Below, in pieces: positions 47,578 through 60,800 of a DNA stretch of 64,000 bases. The position numbers were made by a program, and so were the translations under genes. The notes under the pieces were generated by a model. That model was given only the letters and a program-made list of their open reading frames with translations. It searched no databases and had not been told where the DNA came from. Origin of the DNA: Amphiura filiformis (lineage: Eukaryota; Echinodermata; Ophiuroidea; Amphilepidida; Amphiuridae). The DNA is taken from contig NC_092628.1 in assembly GCF_039555335.1 (NCBI RefSeq), positions 66,295,292 through 66,359,291 on the forward strand, read 5' to 3'. Numbering within the stretch: the first letter of the stretch is position 1; each line of letters starts with the position of its first letter.

Positions 47578-50259
47578 TTATCAACTTGGTCAACAAGTTA
47601 TTCTCACCATAAAGTCAATATACTATTTTAGTCATTTCTGGAATCCTGTGCAAAGAAACCCAAAATATGTTGTGACATAGTTTCAGTTTCATTGCCAAGG
47701 ATTTCAGCAATTTTAAATGACGAGTTAAGGAGGATATAGGGATTAAGTGTGTGTTTTAATTTTAATTCAACCATTCATATTATACTCCCACACATTGTGT
47801 TATTGGTATTTGCAACTCAACATACGTGATTGAGGATTTTGTCATACCAAAACAATTAAATGATTTCCATTAAAAAGTTATGATTAATTATCACAAGGTG
47901 TTAACTTGTTCCCTCTTGGCTGATTCGTTGACAAGTCAATAACAAAGATATTTTATGAACACAATCAGATATGTCGTCTCTTAATTTTTTGGAATCTGAA
48001 TTGGCTTTAATAGAATATGTGTAGGTATCAATGTTTGTTTTTCAGTAGTTTATCAATTTTGACATTGAATCCCATAAATCAGAATGACATATTTCTGACA
48101 CCTGCCTCATTTACTTGCAATAGGACACATTTATTTACATGGACACTTCATGTCATTGTAATTGTTGCATTACATTATTCTCGTAAAGGAGCTCAGGCCC
48201 ACAATTGTGCTTCATATACAAATGTAGAGGGTTCTTATGGTTACATAATTAGGTGGACAACTTGATCAGGATTAATATAATACAATCCTGAAACTTGTGA
48301 ACCCACTATTTTGCCTTGAATGTAAAATAGATTAAATTGCAAATGAATGCCAAATATATTTAAATATGTAGTGGGAGATTTGCTTGGAATACATGCTTTT
48401 ATATATGTGACGATCAAGTCCAAGCGGTGTTTTGTTTCATCAAATTGAACTAAAATGTTTATAGAAATGAAATTAGAACTTCTGTGAAAAGACCATGAAG
48501 ATGAGTACATAGAGCATGATAAAGATGAAATAAGAAGTTGTGGTGCATGGCATTTTTAAATGTTATTATTTTAATCTGGATCTTGCCACCTTGTTTTACA
48601 TTCATCAATGTGGTTAATGCATTGTTGGTAATATGATTGAAGCAGATGAGCCCCAATGTCACTAAACTTGCTTTTGAGGTATGATGAGAAGACTTAGTCC
48701 ATTATTATTTCCAACAGTATGAAAATAGTTTTTATCTCAAATAAAGTTTTCATGAAGTGATTATTGTATTGTAAGATGTAAATTGGGTGAAGTAATTCAA
48801 AGTTTTGTAAAAGATTTGAATTTACTTTGCTCAATATACATGCTTTATATTATGACAATTGTTGGTACCAGTCAGATTTCAGAATCTCAATGTGTACCAA
48901 TTAATCTTTTGATACAGATGGTATTGCTTGATTAAATCATTTCTTGTTAATAGTAATGAAATACCTTCAATTTGTCTTGACAAAAACTGTCAGTTTACCA
49001 TTCTAAGAAAAATAAATAAATGAGAGGTACATTATATGTAAATGACATGCTTCAATACTCCCTTGTGAGGCATGACTGGTAAGAGATGGCATTATAAAAC
49101 ACAGTCTTGGTATTTTCTTGATTGCTGAGTGCATTGTGCGGTCTATACATACAGCAATAACAGAAGTATTAATTAAATTTACATCAATTCTGTAGTGCAT
49201 TGTATGAGCTTGATTTGCATCTTTTTGTATCAAAATTACTGTGTATTAGTTGTGAAGCTTCTCAGCATCAGTATCATACTGGCAGTTGCATAAATCAAGA
49301 ACTGGTAGGGATTGTGTAAATGCTACTGGTGATTCAGTTGTTGCTATCCGCTCACTGGTTTGAGTCACTCCCAAGTTCACTTGAGTAGGGATATATTTCA
49401 TGCTGTGCATGATAGCAACTTCTGATGTTGGTAAATATCTTTCCTGAGCAACTGGATTTAGATATACGCAAAAATGCTACCCAACATTTTGGTAGCAAGT
49501 GCTTCTTATAATACTACAGTAAGGAGGGGATATGCATGGTAATATTGGAGACAGCAAGTCTGTTTTAGCAGATTCAAATTAAAGAATTTTAACCCAATGC
49601 AAAGACTAGAGTTAACAGCAAGAGAGAAATGTCAACATGTGTGATTTTTATAGGTTAGGGATAACATGATATTTGCACCCCACAAAATGTCCTTACTCAT
49701 ATAAAGCTACAATCCTACCTAATATAGACATGTTTTTTTCTCTCTCTTTCCTCTCTCTATTTGTTTCAAAATGATTACCCTGTCAGTGACATTTTATTCA
49801 CATGAATTTATTTTGGTAAAATTACACTGCCATTATTATGCTCCAAGTTGGTTTTACATTCACAGCAATTGGTTAAAATAATGTTTCCAATGTGGATTAT
49901 CTTGAACTTGGAAAACAAACTTTATTACAAGAAAGAAATAATATGTCATTGTACCCATTAAAGCACTGAATATTACAATGTAAAACAAAAGCTGGGTAGT
50001 CGAGGCCGTCACAGTGAGATATAAATCACAAGAAGACTTCAGTCAACAAGGTGTGACTACAAGAATTTATTCTCCACTGTTTACATCTATTCAAGTATAG
50101 ATTATATGTACAGAGTTACCTATACTTTGAAGTATAAAAATGCTTGTGAATATAAAATGAGAGAATAAAGTACTATAATGTAAAGTGCAATTAGCTCAAT
50201 TGTGTCATATTGTCTGAGTATATTCCGTAATAGATTGATCTTTTATTGATATCTTAGTC

Positions 50260-50630
50260 TTCTTTATTATGAGAATGATCATATCAAGCCGTCAACCAGT
50301 ATTTGTAGACTTGCTTCTGTACGTACCACAATTGCTCTGTCTCCAATCAACTCCAATCCCCTTAAGAATGTCCAACAGTTCACCCAGCTCACCTGTCAAA
50401 AGCTTTCTCAAAGTCTACAAAGTAAACACATACTTTATTGCCATGTTCCAAATTAACAAGCACGGAGCACATGATTCCCAACAAAAGAGTAATTTTAATT
50501 ACTTCTTTGCAGGGGATCATGAAAGCCCCTGAGCCAGTGTCAAAAGTAATAGCAGAACATGTTGCCACAACGGACGTTCTATCCGGGGGCTTGGAAACAA
50601 TCAGCATTGAAAGTGAGAGGAGTGACAACT
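50260..50630 (-). pseudogene. Non-LTR reverse transcriptase fragment (RTE-like)
   Basis: Minus strand encodes CVYFVDFEKAFDR, a frameshift, then ELLDILKGIGVDWRQ, matching the RT catalytic-region pattern around the FxDxxKAFD motif of RTE-type LINEs. Stops and the frame change show it is dead. Confidence 0.7.
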
Positions 50631-51157
50631 ACGTGTGTCGGTCGGTGTTCATTTGCATGCATGGAATAACTTCGCATACAGTAATTAACCTCCGCCCAAA
50701 ATCATCATCTTCCATCCAGTCTTTCCCCGGGTCTTTCCCATGGGAATTTGATCCAAAATCATCAAGGTGATATACTACGGTTGCTGAATGATTCAAAATC
50801 GTCGGTTGCACATCCTGATACTTTTGAACCTATTGGTCAGGCAAGTTTTCATGATATTCCAAGAAACAAATGCACTTGCTTTTTTGGATGAGGTATCGTA
50901 TTCGTTCCAATAACCGCCCATGCCCCTATAGCGCCCACCCAGCGACTTTGCAACAAACACAATATTCTGCCTGGAGCTGGATTTTTGTTGAAGAATCCGA
51001 TTCTGTCCGTTACTTCTAGCCTTGTGTCTCCCAGATCTGGTTAGGTTAGCAGGATTAACACTTATACAAGCTGTATCAAATTGTTTGGTACACATCAGTT
51101 TCCAGTGATTATGGACAAGTCTGCTACAGCAAAATACAAAAAATGAATCAATGTTAA

Positions 51158-51817
51158 GGGCTGGGGTATGAACGTTTGGACAGTATTTATTTTGGGACAT
51201 TAGAGCACATCAGACATATCGAATTGCATTCTGAATACGAAGAATGTCATTCTGATATCAAATAATTTTGATTTTTGAAATTCGCAATTTAATACATATT
51301 TTATTGCAAATCATTAAAAATTGATATTTTTGATATTTAACAGTACTTGAAGTAAACTTTATAAATCTGATGATTTATACTTAAAGTGTATGTAGGTGGG
51401 ATGAAAAGCCGACGATCAATTGAAAATTTTGACCTTTCGTATTGAAGATATGGATTTTTTTCCCAAAACACCAAAAAAAAATTAGGTCTTTTTGGGAAAA
51501 AATCCATATCTTCAATATGAAAGGTCAAAATTTTCAATTGACCGTCGGCTTTTCCTCCCTACTACACACACTTTAAGAATATATCATTACATTTATATAA
51601 TTTACTTCGACGACTGTTAATTATCAAAAATTTGAAAAATATCAAATTTTTATTATTTGTCATAAAATTTGTTTTATATTGTGATTTTCAAAAATTGAAA
51701 ATTATTTGATATCAGAAAGACATGCTTCGTATTCAGAATGCATTCGATAGGTCTGAGGTGCTCTCATGTCCCACAAAAAATACTGTCGAAACGCAATAAA
51801 CGCTCATTTTAGATCCC
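51158..51817. mobile_element. TTAA-flanked palindromic MITE, family A copy 2 (inverted)
   Basis: 660 bp between TTAA at 51154-51157 and 51818-51821. Opposite orientation to copies 1 and 3. Confidence 0.87.
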
Positions 51818-52084
51818 TTAAGAGAGGTTATAAAACTATAAATTATGGCCTTCAAGAGTTTCCAATGTTGTATTTCGAAAAGGCCGGCTTGTCAATTAAA
51901 CATCAATACTGACAGGTACCAATCATTTTGATACAGCCTGTATGTGTGACGTTTTTTTTAGTGGTATAAGAAGACAGTTCTGGATGCGCGTATCTTATGC
52001 AACGCGGAACTACATACAAGCTACTACACCAGATTTCACTGAAGGCATTTCGGATTTTAGTGCGTTATGCAGCACATACACGTT

Positions 52085-52240
52085 CAAATTGATTGATCAA
52101 TATCAAATACCCTAGATACAAGAGCGGATACAAAATCTACCATTGTGCACTGTACACACGAAAATTAGTGTACAATGGTAAATTTTGTATCCACACTTGC
52201 CTCTAAGGTCCCCAATATTGATCAATAAAATTGATCGTGT
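52085..52240. repeat. Small inverted-repeat element
   Basis: TTGATCAATAT, GATACAAAATxTACCATTGT and their inverses surround a short centre. MITE-like; flanks not resolved. Confidence 0.55.
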
Positions 52241-52439
52241 ATGGGCCGCATTAGTAATCGTGTCCCTGCAGGCCTGCAATCATTTACCAAGGGTCTTTTC
52301 AGTTTCTGTTTCCGTATTCGTTTCCGTTTTCGTATGTCATTGTTATTCTAAAGTGTAAGAAGCTGCCTAGCGAAATAAATTTTCAATTGCAATTAGTTCC
52401 AAACTTTTGTAACCATGGTAATGCAAGAAATTGCTAAAA

Positions 52440-53285
52440 ATGGTGAAAATGGGTCCATTTTTCACTAAACTTGATTATTTCTTGGACAATCAAGTTAGCC
52501 TCTGACCATTCGAAAAAAAGGTCAGCATTAAAGCACTGAGTGGAAAATCGTTTTGAAAGGCACAGACATGCGCTGAGGTCCTGCATCGGTTCGATTCCCA
52601 TCATTGGTTACGTGCTTGCTCATTTTAATAATAGGTCGACTCTTAGCCGGACTCCCGTAATGGCTTTCCAAACGGCCCTATCCAGCATACAATGTTTGAT
52701 GTCAGGTCCTGTTAGTCACACAACATTCTTGAGCTTTGAACAAAAAGATAGTAGTATAAAGTTCATTGATATCATCCAGACGAGTAGTTTTAAGATTGGC
52801 AAACAAAGGCCCAGTATGTGCTCGAAAATCAACATTGGTGATAAATCTGATTGCACGTTTCTGAAGTCTAAAGAGAGCGTTTAGGCGTGAAGACGTAGCT
52901 CTACCCCAAGCAATATTTGCTTCGGGCAACTTTGCTTGAGATGTATGAAAGATGATCAACCCATGATAGTTTAACATCGATGATGATACCCAAGAATTTT
53001 GTGTGACTAACAGGACCTGACATCAAACATTGTATGCTGGATAGGGCCGTTTGGAGAGCCATTACGGGCTAAGAGTCGACCTATTATTAAAATGAGCAAG
53101 CACGTAAGCAATGATGGGAATCGAACCGATGCAGGACCTCACCGCATGTTTGCGTCTTTCAAAGCGATATTTCCACTCAGTGCTTTAATATAATACTGAC
53201 CGTTTTTTTCTCCGAATGGTCAGAGGCAAACTTGATTGTCCATGAAATAATCAAGTTTAGTGAAAGGCACAAGCATGGATGCATT
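52440..53285. mobile_element. Foldback of two tRNA-SINE-like arms around an RT fragment
   Basis: Arms of about 280 bp (52440-52725 and 53005-53285) are inverted copies carrying ACTGAGTGG and GGTTCGATTCCC, A- and B-box-like tRNA motifs. The centre holds the LINE fragment annotated separately. Confidence 0.65.
52702..53012 (-). pseudogene. Non-LTR retrotransposon ORF2 C-terminal fragment
   Basis: Minus strand encodes VSHTKFLGIIIDVKLSWVDH, then after a frame change LFRLQKRAIRFITNVDFRAH and LDDINELYTTIFLFK. These are the typical post-RT motifs of CR1/Jockey-like LINEs. Confidence 0.75.
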
Positions 53286-53541
53286 CATTGCATATTTGTA
53301 ATCAAATGATTTGCGCATGGTAGTGTTTTTTTCGTTGGTTATTGATCAGTTTGCCCGGGCATTTTGCACGCTGCTGTGTTTTCTTTCATAAATTATGTTG
53401 GACGGCCTTACAGTTAGATACATTTTGCTAGTGTACGTGATATTTCCAAATATGGTAACCGGAGATATTTGACTGATATGTTCTTCTTGGTTCTTGTTTG
53501 ACAAGGTACGTTATACTTTCCATGCGATACACTTCCAGTAC

Positions 53542-53561
53542 TATATATATATATATATATA
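53542..53561. repeat. (TA)n microsatellite
   Basis: Ten TA units. An (AAC)n tract follows at 53683-53720. Confidence 0.9.
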
Positions 53562-54018
53562 ACTTAGTTTTATATTAACCTATAAGTAATGATATACTAC
53601 ATAGCGACTTTTAACGTGCATCTGTTTCACATATGGGGCTTGTTAGAGTCATTTTGGTCAGAGATACGTTGACGTGTTTGCAACAACAACAACAACAACA
53701 ACACCAACAACAATAACAAGTTTTTCGAAATAGTTTACCTGGTACAAGTATACCATTAAACATCTATTACAAGATATGATACCCTACTATACAGTATGTT
53801 AACTTTGAACATATTTTAACATATCGGTTATATTTGGTAAAGTGCAATGAAATTTTGATCAACGCCACTTTTTAACGTTATCATCTAACAATACTCGCTT
53901 TTATTCATTTTAAATTCAAGAGTTTTTCTGCATGTGTTTATTTGTGTTTCAGTTAGAATGTTGGCAATATAATTAGAGCCTTTGTCTGAATAGTCAAGTC
54001 ACCTGAACGTGTTGATTA

Positions 54019-54050
54019 AATCATAGACCATACTGTATGGTCTATGATTA
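54019..54050. repeat. Perfect hairpin
   Basis: AATCATAGACCATA and its inverse around CTG. The same CATAGACCAT palindrome occurs at 60366-60391 with a TTAA centre. Confidence 0.75.
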
Positions 54051-54777
54051 AATATTGTGTTTGATTTGTTTGATTTAATCAGTTTGACTTCAATGCACGA
54101 GTGTAATATAACAAAATCATTTTTTCCAAGAGAGAAATATAACCAAATAAAGATCAATAAGGTGACAGGCAGTGAGCTTGTTAAAATTGACGCAAAAGAG
54201 TGATTTGCTTGTTTCTACAATCATAAATATTGGCGTGTTTGTTTTTGGCTTTTTTAGATGAAGACTACTTCTGCCGAAGGGTGTGGTCGCAGCATTGGTG
54301 TCTGGTACCTAAGGTAACTTTATAACTAGTATTATTCTATTCGGCCTTACCGATTTAGCGCCATTTACAGCGTAAATACAAGAGTGATTGGCCAATTGAA
54401 TAGTGTCATCATCACATCGGCACCTCATTCGCCAAACAAACTGCGTAACATCGCGTGATCCAGGCGTGGCTTATAGTTCTTTTTATTTTTACGCGATAAT
54501 CAGGTCGGGCAGTGAGAAAGGACCTTGCCGAATAGTATAGTTCATAGTTAGTTATTCGTGTATTTTTCACTTTGTCACTTGCACTCTTCTCGCCTGTTTT
54601 TTTTAAAACAACTTTCACTTTAAATTGTAGTGTCGTATTTTGAAACTATTATTGTAACAATGATAAGTCTGATTATTTGCTTCCAAACGTGGATATGATA
54701 ATAAGACATACATAATTGTATAATAATTTATAATTGTCATAACGTTATTTGTTTGTTTGCTTGTTTATTTACGTAGT

Positions 54778-54862
54778 ATGGAGAAACCGTTGATATTTCC
54801 AATGATCCTGGGAATATGTATGCAGCTTATGGTCTGTTTTACTTTCGCCGATACCCAAGATA
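54778..54862 (+). CDS. CUB/LDLa gene exon 1 (signal peptide)
   Basis: ATG follows a splice acceptor (TTTACGTAG then T). Encodes a short basic start and a hydrophobic core, then ADTQD before donor GTAAGT. Ends in phase 1. Confidence 0.72.
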
Positions 54863-57800
54863 GTAAGTTGTGACAGCGTTTGCTTCACCGATTAAAATAA
54901 ATAAATATGGTTTACATATTTACATGAATAAATAAATGACTAGACAATTAAGAAGTAATTATTCATGTAACGAATGATTATCTCGAATGATGTACTCCAG
55001 GAACATGGACTACTTAGTACTTATTAGCTGAAATATGTTATTAGCTTTAAATCATTTCATCATTATCATGTCATATAACACAAAATATTTATAAGCAATA
55101 TTTTTAAAAGCCCAAGACTCATCATATTCATAAGGAGCAATGGAGGACACAGTTGCACGTATATAAACTGCTCACTGGAATGACCAGATCCTTTGTAATA
55201 AGGGCAACTGTAAGCTACTGTAACCCGTTGGTTCAAATAGCTTATTCTTGAAATCAGAAGTTAAGATCTTTTATAACTTATGTATCAAAGTTATGTAATC
55301 AATAGTGTCAAACGCTTTCGACAAGTCTAAGAATATCTCAATTATGTTGTCGACCGAATTTCTAACTTTATCAGTAAATTTCAAGATAGGTAGAATGTTT
55401 AGATCTAAAACCAAATTGTATCTCATTTCAATCTTAATACATCTGTTGAATACAAGTCTTCTTTGAAAAACATGGCAAACCAGATTACCAGAAATGGGTC
55501 CATAGGAAGCTATAGGAGAAGACTTCTGGATTTTCCTACTTATAAATAGGATATGCTTTCAATAATAGAATGCTATGCAATGGAATTTTTCTGCAATCCC
55601 TTTAAGGGATCTAGAATGAGCGTTTATGGTGTTTCGACAGTATTTTTTGTGGGACATGAGAGCACCTCAGACGTATCGAATTGCATTCTGAATACGAAGC
55701 ATGTCTTTCTGATATCAAATAATTTTCATTTTTTGAAATTCACGATATAATACAAATTTTATGACAAATTATTAAAATTTGATATTTTTCAAATTTTTGA
55801 TATATAACAGTCCTCGAAATAAATTTTTATAAATCTAATGATATATTCTTAAAGTGTATGTAGCTGGGAGGAAAAGCCGACGATCAATTGAAAATGTTGA
55901 CCTTTTATATTGAAGATATGGATTTTTTCCCCAAAAGACCTATTTTTTTTAGTGTTTTGGGGCAAAAAATCCATATCTTCAATACGAAAGGTCAAAATTT
56001 TCAATTGATCGTCGGCTTTTCATCCCACCTACATACACTTTAGGTATAAATCATCAGATTTATAAAGTTTACTTCAAGTACGGTTAAATATCAAAAATAT
56101 CAATTTTTAATGATTTGCCATAAAATGTGTATTGCATTGCGAATTTCAAAAATCAAAATTATTTGATATCAGAAGGACATTCTTCGTATTCAGAATGCAA
56201 TTCGATATGTCTGATGTGCTCTAATGTCCCACAATAAATACTGTCCAAACGTTCATACCCCACCCTTAACTTACCGTAATTATGACTCATTAAGATGCCA
56301 TTGTCCATTATAACTTTTGGTTTCAATCAGTGTCGTGTAAAACAATGTTTCTTATAAATATGACTGATTGGTTTGTAGATACCCATCAGATATCCATAGA
56401 TGTAAACCAAACCGTACACTTGACGTCTCCTAATTATCCTGATTCTTACCCTCATGACTATGACAATACATGGACAATAACAAACGTCAAGAGAAATGTT
56501 CCCGATGTACAACTATTTCCACAAATTGTTCTGCAGGTAAGTTGTGGCTATTTCTGGAAATTAGTGCGCATTCGTGGTTTTCAAATAAAGAAATCACTGA
56601 CCATCACGATATATTTCCATATCAACTGTAATTCCGGGTAATAACCATGCACTCTCTATACGAAAAGAAAAAACACAATCCGGTAAATTCAAGCAAATTT
56701 TGTCTGGCTTGTGACCGTTAGCGCCAATCCCGCCTGAAATGACAATATCAAGTAAAAAGGAATCCAACCAAGCTAGATCTTCTGTTTGGTACCACCAAAC
56801 TGGTTGAGAAGGAGGAGCTGGAGATCCTGGGAGTCACATCACAGTTGACAGCAAGCTGACCTGGACAAAGCACGTCTCCAACGTCTCATCCAGAGCAGAA
56901 CAGAAGCTGTGCGCTATGAGGAGAGTTACAAACAAACTTGATGTGAGAGGCAGAGCAACCGTTTACAATGCCTAAATTCGCAGTGTAATGGAATACACCT
57001 CACTGTCTTGGATGAGTGCCAGAGTTACCACTCTAGGATTATTAGACTCTATCCAGAGGAAAGCCCTTCAAATCATAGGTGTGAGCGAAGAGGAAGCGAT
57101 TACAGAGCTGAACATCACATCTCTCCACCAAAGACGTCAAGTTGCTGCAGCAACAGTCCACTACAAAATGCACACCAGCTTGTGCCCACCAGATCTGAAG
57201 GCACTGCTACCAAAGCCATTTGCAGTCAGTTAAGAGCTACCCGCTCCAGCGTGTCCATGCCTTGCTATGCTCTCACAGTACCAGTTTCTAGAATCATATC
57301 TACTGGCAGGAATTTCATCCACACTGCAGTTTACGTTTGGAATAGCCTACCAGATGGAGTAGTCGGAGACGTAACTGACAACGGCGCACTATCCTTCAAG
57401 AACAGAGTGCATAAGCATCTCATTTCATGTGTCTGATGCTTAAATTACTGTACCCCTTCACTTGTGTTGCTCCTAAGCTGCTGTGAACCACTGATTGGCC
57501 CATGTGGTTGTCTTCTATAATGCCTAGGTGCCTATATAAGTTCTCATAGGCTATTGTTCACTCTAGCATTTTATTAAAAAAATGTGGGCGGGTGAGGGGG
57601 GGGGGGGGGCAATCGGCCTGAAATGTCCAACGTTTGCTGAAAAGTACAAAGAATTGGTCAGTTGACGTCCCCATCCCCCCGGGATTGACGCCCATGCTTG
57701 TGACTACAAGATATTGTTCCGTGAGCAATATTTTGGTTTTCATGACTGGAGTTAATTTCACAATTATTTTCATAATTATTACAGATTCAATCATTTTCGA

Positions 57801-60800
57801 CAGAGGATGGAATAGACGTATTACGTATTGGACACGGTTTGCTTACAACCGCGAATATTATGACTATGACTGAATTTAGCGGGGATCGTATTTGGAATTC
57901 ATTCTCTACAAATGCGGCTATGATCTGGCTCAGATTTATCACTGATAACAGAATCTCCTATAAGGGATTCAATATTATAGTTGAAATGCGCATAGAACCA
58001 TGTAGGTCTTAACCCTATCGTATACCATAAATCAAATCATGCTAAAAGCCCTATAAAATCCAAAAACCTATCGTAAACATTTATAAATCCAAAAGTATTT
58101 CGGTATAAAGATGTAAACATACCTCAATGCCGTTTCGTACTACAACGTAGTGCTTTCTCAAATTGACTGATCAACTCTCCCACTCCCCGTGTGAGTTCTG
58201 TTGGAACTTGACGTTGGTGGTGTTTTGGAATGGAGTAATATTGGTCATAAATGTGGGGTAGGAAGTGGTTACTAGGTTAAAGAAAGATCAAAAATCACGG
58301 TTCAGCAGTACTGGAAACTTTACCTCACGGTTGAAAACACGCCCAAAATCTATTGTATCCCAAAAATTCACAAAGCTGGAATTCCCCTAAGACCGATTGT
58401 AGACTATTAAGGCTCAATTATGTATGACTATGAGACTTCAAAAGCACTTGCTGAAATACTATGTCCTCTAGTAGGACAATCCGGCTACCATGTCATGAAC
58501 TCGAAATATCTCGCTGAGGACTTGATCGACGACGGGATTTTGATCGACGATGCTGATGAGTTCATCTCCCACGATGTTGTATCCCTGTTCACAAACAGCC
58601 CCATTAGTGAAGCCTTAGAGATCATTAAACGACGGCTAACGGAAGATCGATCGCACTCTAGGTGATACATGTAGAACCAATCTGACTGTCGATGATATCA
58701 TGGAGCTATTAGAATTCACGCTCACCACCACATATTTCTCGTTCCGTGGTCTGCAGGTTTACCAACAAAAGTTCGGCACCGCGATGGGCTCCCCGGTAAG
58801 CCCGACAGTGGCTAACCTGTATATAGAGTGGCTTGAAAAGGAAGCCATAGCCACGGCACCAGTCAATTGCCAGCCCAGAATGTATTGTGGATGATGTATT
58901 AGAGATAGTTAGCAAAGGTTCAGCAGAACAGCTCACATCGCTCATAAACCAGGCTGACAAAAGTCACAAAACAGACAACATCAAGTTCACGTATGAAAAA
59001 GAAGAAAACAGGAAAATTGCTTTCCTTGGCACTCTCATTGTTAAAAAGCAGGACAGTTCAGGCAAACTCTTAGTCTACCGAAAACAAAACACATACCTTC
59101 ATTCCCAATCCCACCACCCACTTCAACGTAAACTCAGTGTCATTCATACGTTAATGGACAAAAAGGACAAAGTTATCACGGAAGAGGCAGACAAGCTTGT
59201 TGAAGAGAACAAAATCAAAGAAGCCCTGAAATTATGCGGTTACTCTGAATGCGAATCCATACTGATTCCTTGACCCATGTTGCCCTGCGATTTTCTTCCC
59301 TATCATGGATTGATGAGCTGTCCAAGTCTATTAAATAGACCATGAAAAGAGAAGCCACATCTTTGATCCTCTGCTCAAGACCAACGTTGGAGACAGGAGT
59401 ACTTCCGGTAAAACATTCGGCCGGGATTCCCGCTCCAAGCAGATGGATCAATAACAACATCAATCGCTTTGAGAAAGCCAGAAGGTTTCTGGCGAAACTG
59501 TCAGCAGAAAAACGTAAGGATTTCCTTTAGTCTTGGCAAAGAACTTTATTTAGCTGTTTAATCAACAGACCTAATGAACCTCTTCAATCAAACCATGTCA
59601 TTGGCTGGGCAGACGCAAAAATCAGAGACAAAGAGCAAAACAGAAAACGAAGACACATTAAAGAAGCCTTCTTGATCCGGCAAAAGATGGCCAACACATT
59701 CAACCGAGACGCGGGCAACCACTTCCTACCCCACATTTATGACCAATTACTCTACTCCAAAACGCCACCAACGTCAACTTCCAATAGGAAACAGACGAGG
59801 AGTGGGAGAGTTGATCAGTCAATTTGAGAAAGTACTACGTTGTAGTACGAAACGTCATTGAGGCATGTTTAAATACCGAAATACTTTTGGATTTTTACAC
59901 AAGAACTTTTACAAATTATGTAAATTATTTAAATTAATTTATAGAATGTCCGCCCCAGACCAAAGTGAGAATGATTTTTGTCTTCCTTGGCCTGCTCGTG
60001 GGAAAGAATAAAATTACGTGCATACCATTCACCAAGTTCACTGTAAGTTTTTTCTGAATTTCTAACCTTCATCATAATTGGTTTTTACATTTGATCTCCT
60101 ATGTAGATTCCTGTCCTACGACTGATTTTCAATGCTCCCCGTATTATTTGGAATATGATACACAACTCGTGAGTTGTATCAACCAAAGTTACGTGTGTGA
60201 TGGACACTCTGATTGCATGGATGATAGCGATGAAAACGAATGTGGTACAGGACAAAGTTGTTGTTTATATTACTCTGATCTCTATATCAAAATTTTATCT
60301 TCCGTTTTTTGATAATTGATTGCTTGCAGAGCAAACAGTAAACGTTAAAAAAAGGTTCCTCCGACCATAGACCATTTAATGGTCTATGCTCCGACTTAGT
60401 ACTGGAGGTTGAATATTATTATCGTAAATTATAAATCATCAGAATAAATAAAATTCGTTTCAATCCAACGTTTCATCTTCCTTGATAACTCATTTGATAA
60501 ACTGCTCGACTAAAGACTCATCGTGATGAATGATTATTTTCAAACCTTGGCTTAAAAGAAATCATTTATATTCATAAAACAACTAAAATAATACATTTGC
60601 TTTTACCAAAAATAACGCCTGATAATATTCTTTTTGTAACGTTTTTTTTGTCGAAAGAACAAAATATTCAAGGAATCAATTGAAGACATAAAGGAGCAAA
60701 TATTCAACGAATTTTGGTATATATTTTGATCACATTATTTTGCGCATGCATTACACTAGTAGTTTTCCATAAGACGTTCTTCCCAAGAGATCCGCCAATT

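Larger units (their letters stand above)
45577..50250 (+). other. KCMF1 3' UTR and downstream DNA
   Basis: No further coding signal is seen. AATAAA hexamers occur at 46198-46203 and 48740-48745 and are candidate poly(A) signals, but the true cleavage site cannot be chosen. Two MITE-like insertions (46627-46826 and 47351-47577) fall within. The rest is AT-rich with no recognised gene. Confidence 0.35.
58086..59894 (+). mobile_element. Penelope-like element with inverted arms, decayed
   Basis: Arms 58086-58270 and 59717-59894 are inverted copies. Between them the plus strand encodes pieces of a Penelope-type reverse transcriptase: PKIHKAGIPLRPIVDY (58358), DVVSLFTNSPISEALEII (58573), GTAMGSPVSPTVANLYIEWL (about 58778), MDDVLEIV (58887, in place of the usual xDD box) and SHHPLQRKLSVIHTL. 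Stops and frameshifts break it. The GIY-YIG endonuclease domain of many such elements is not seen. Confidence 0.85.
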
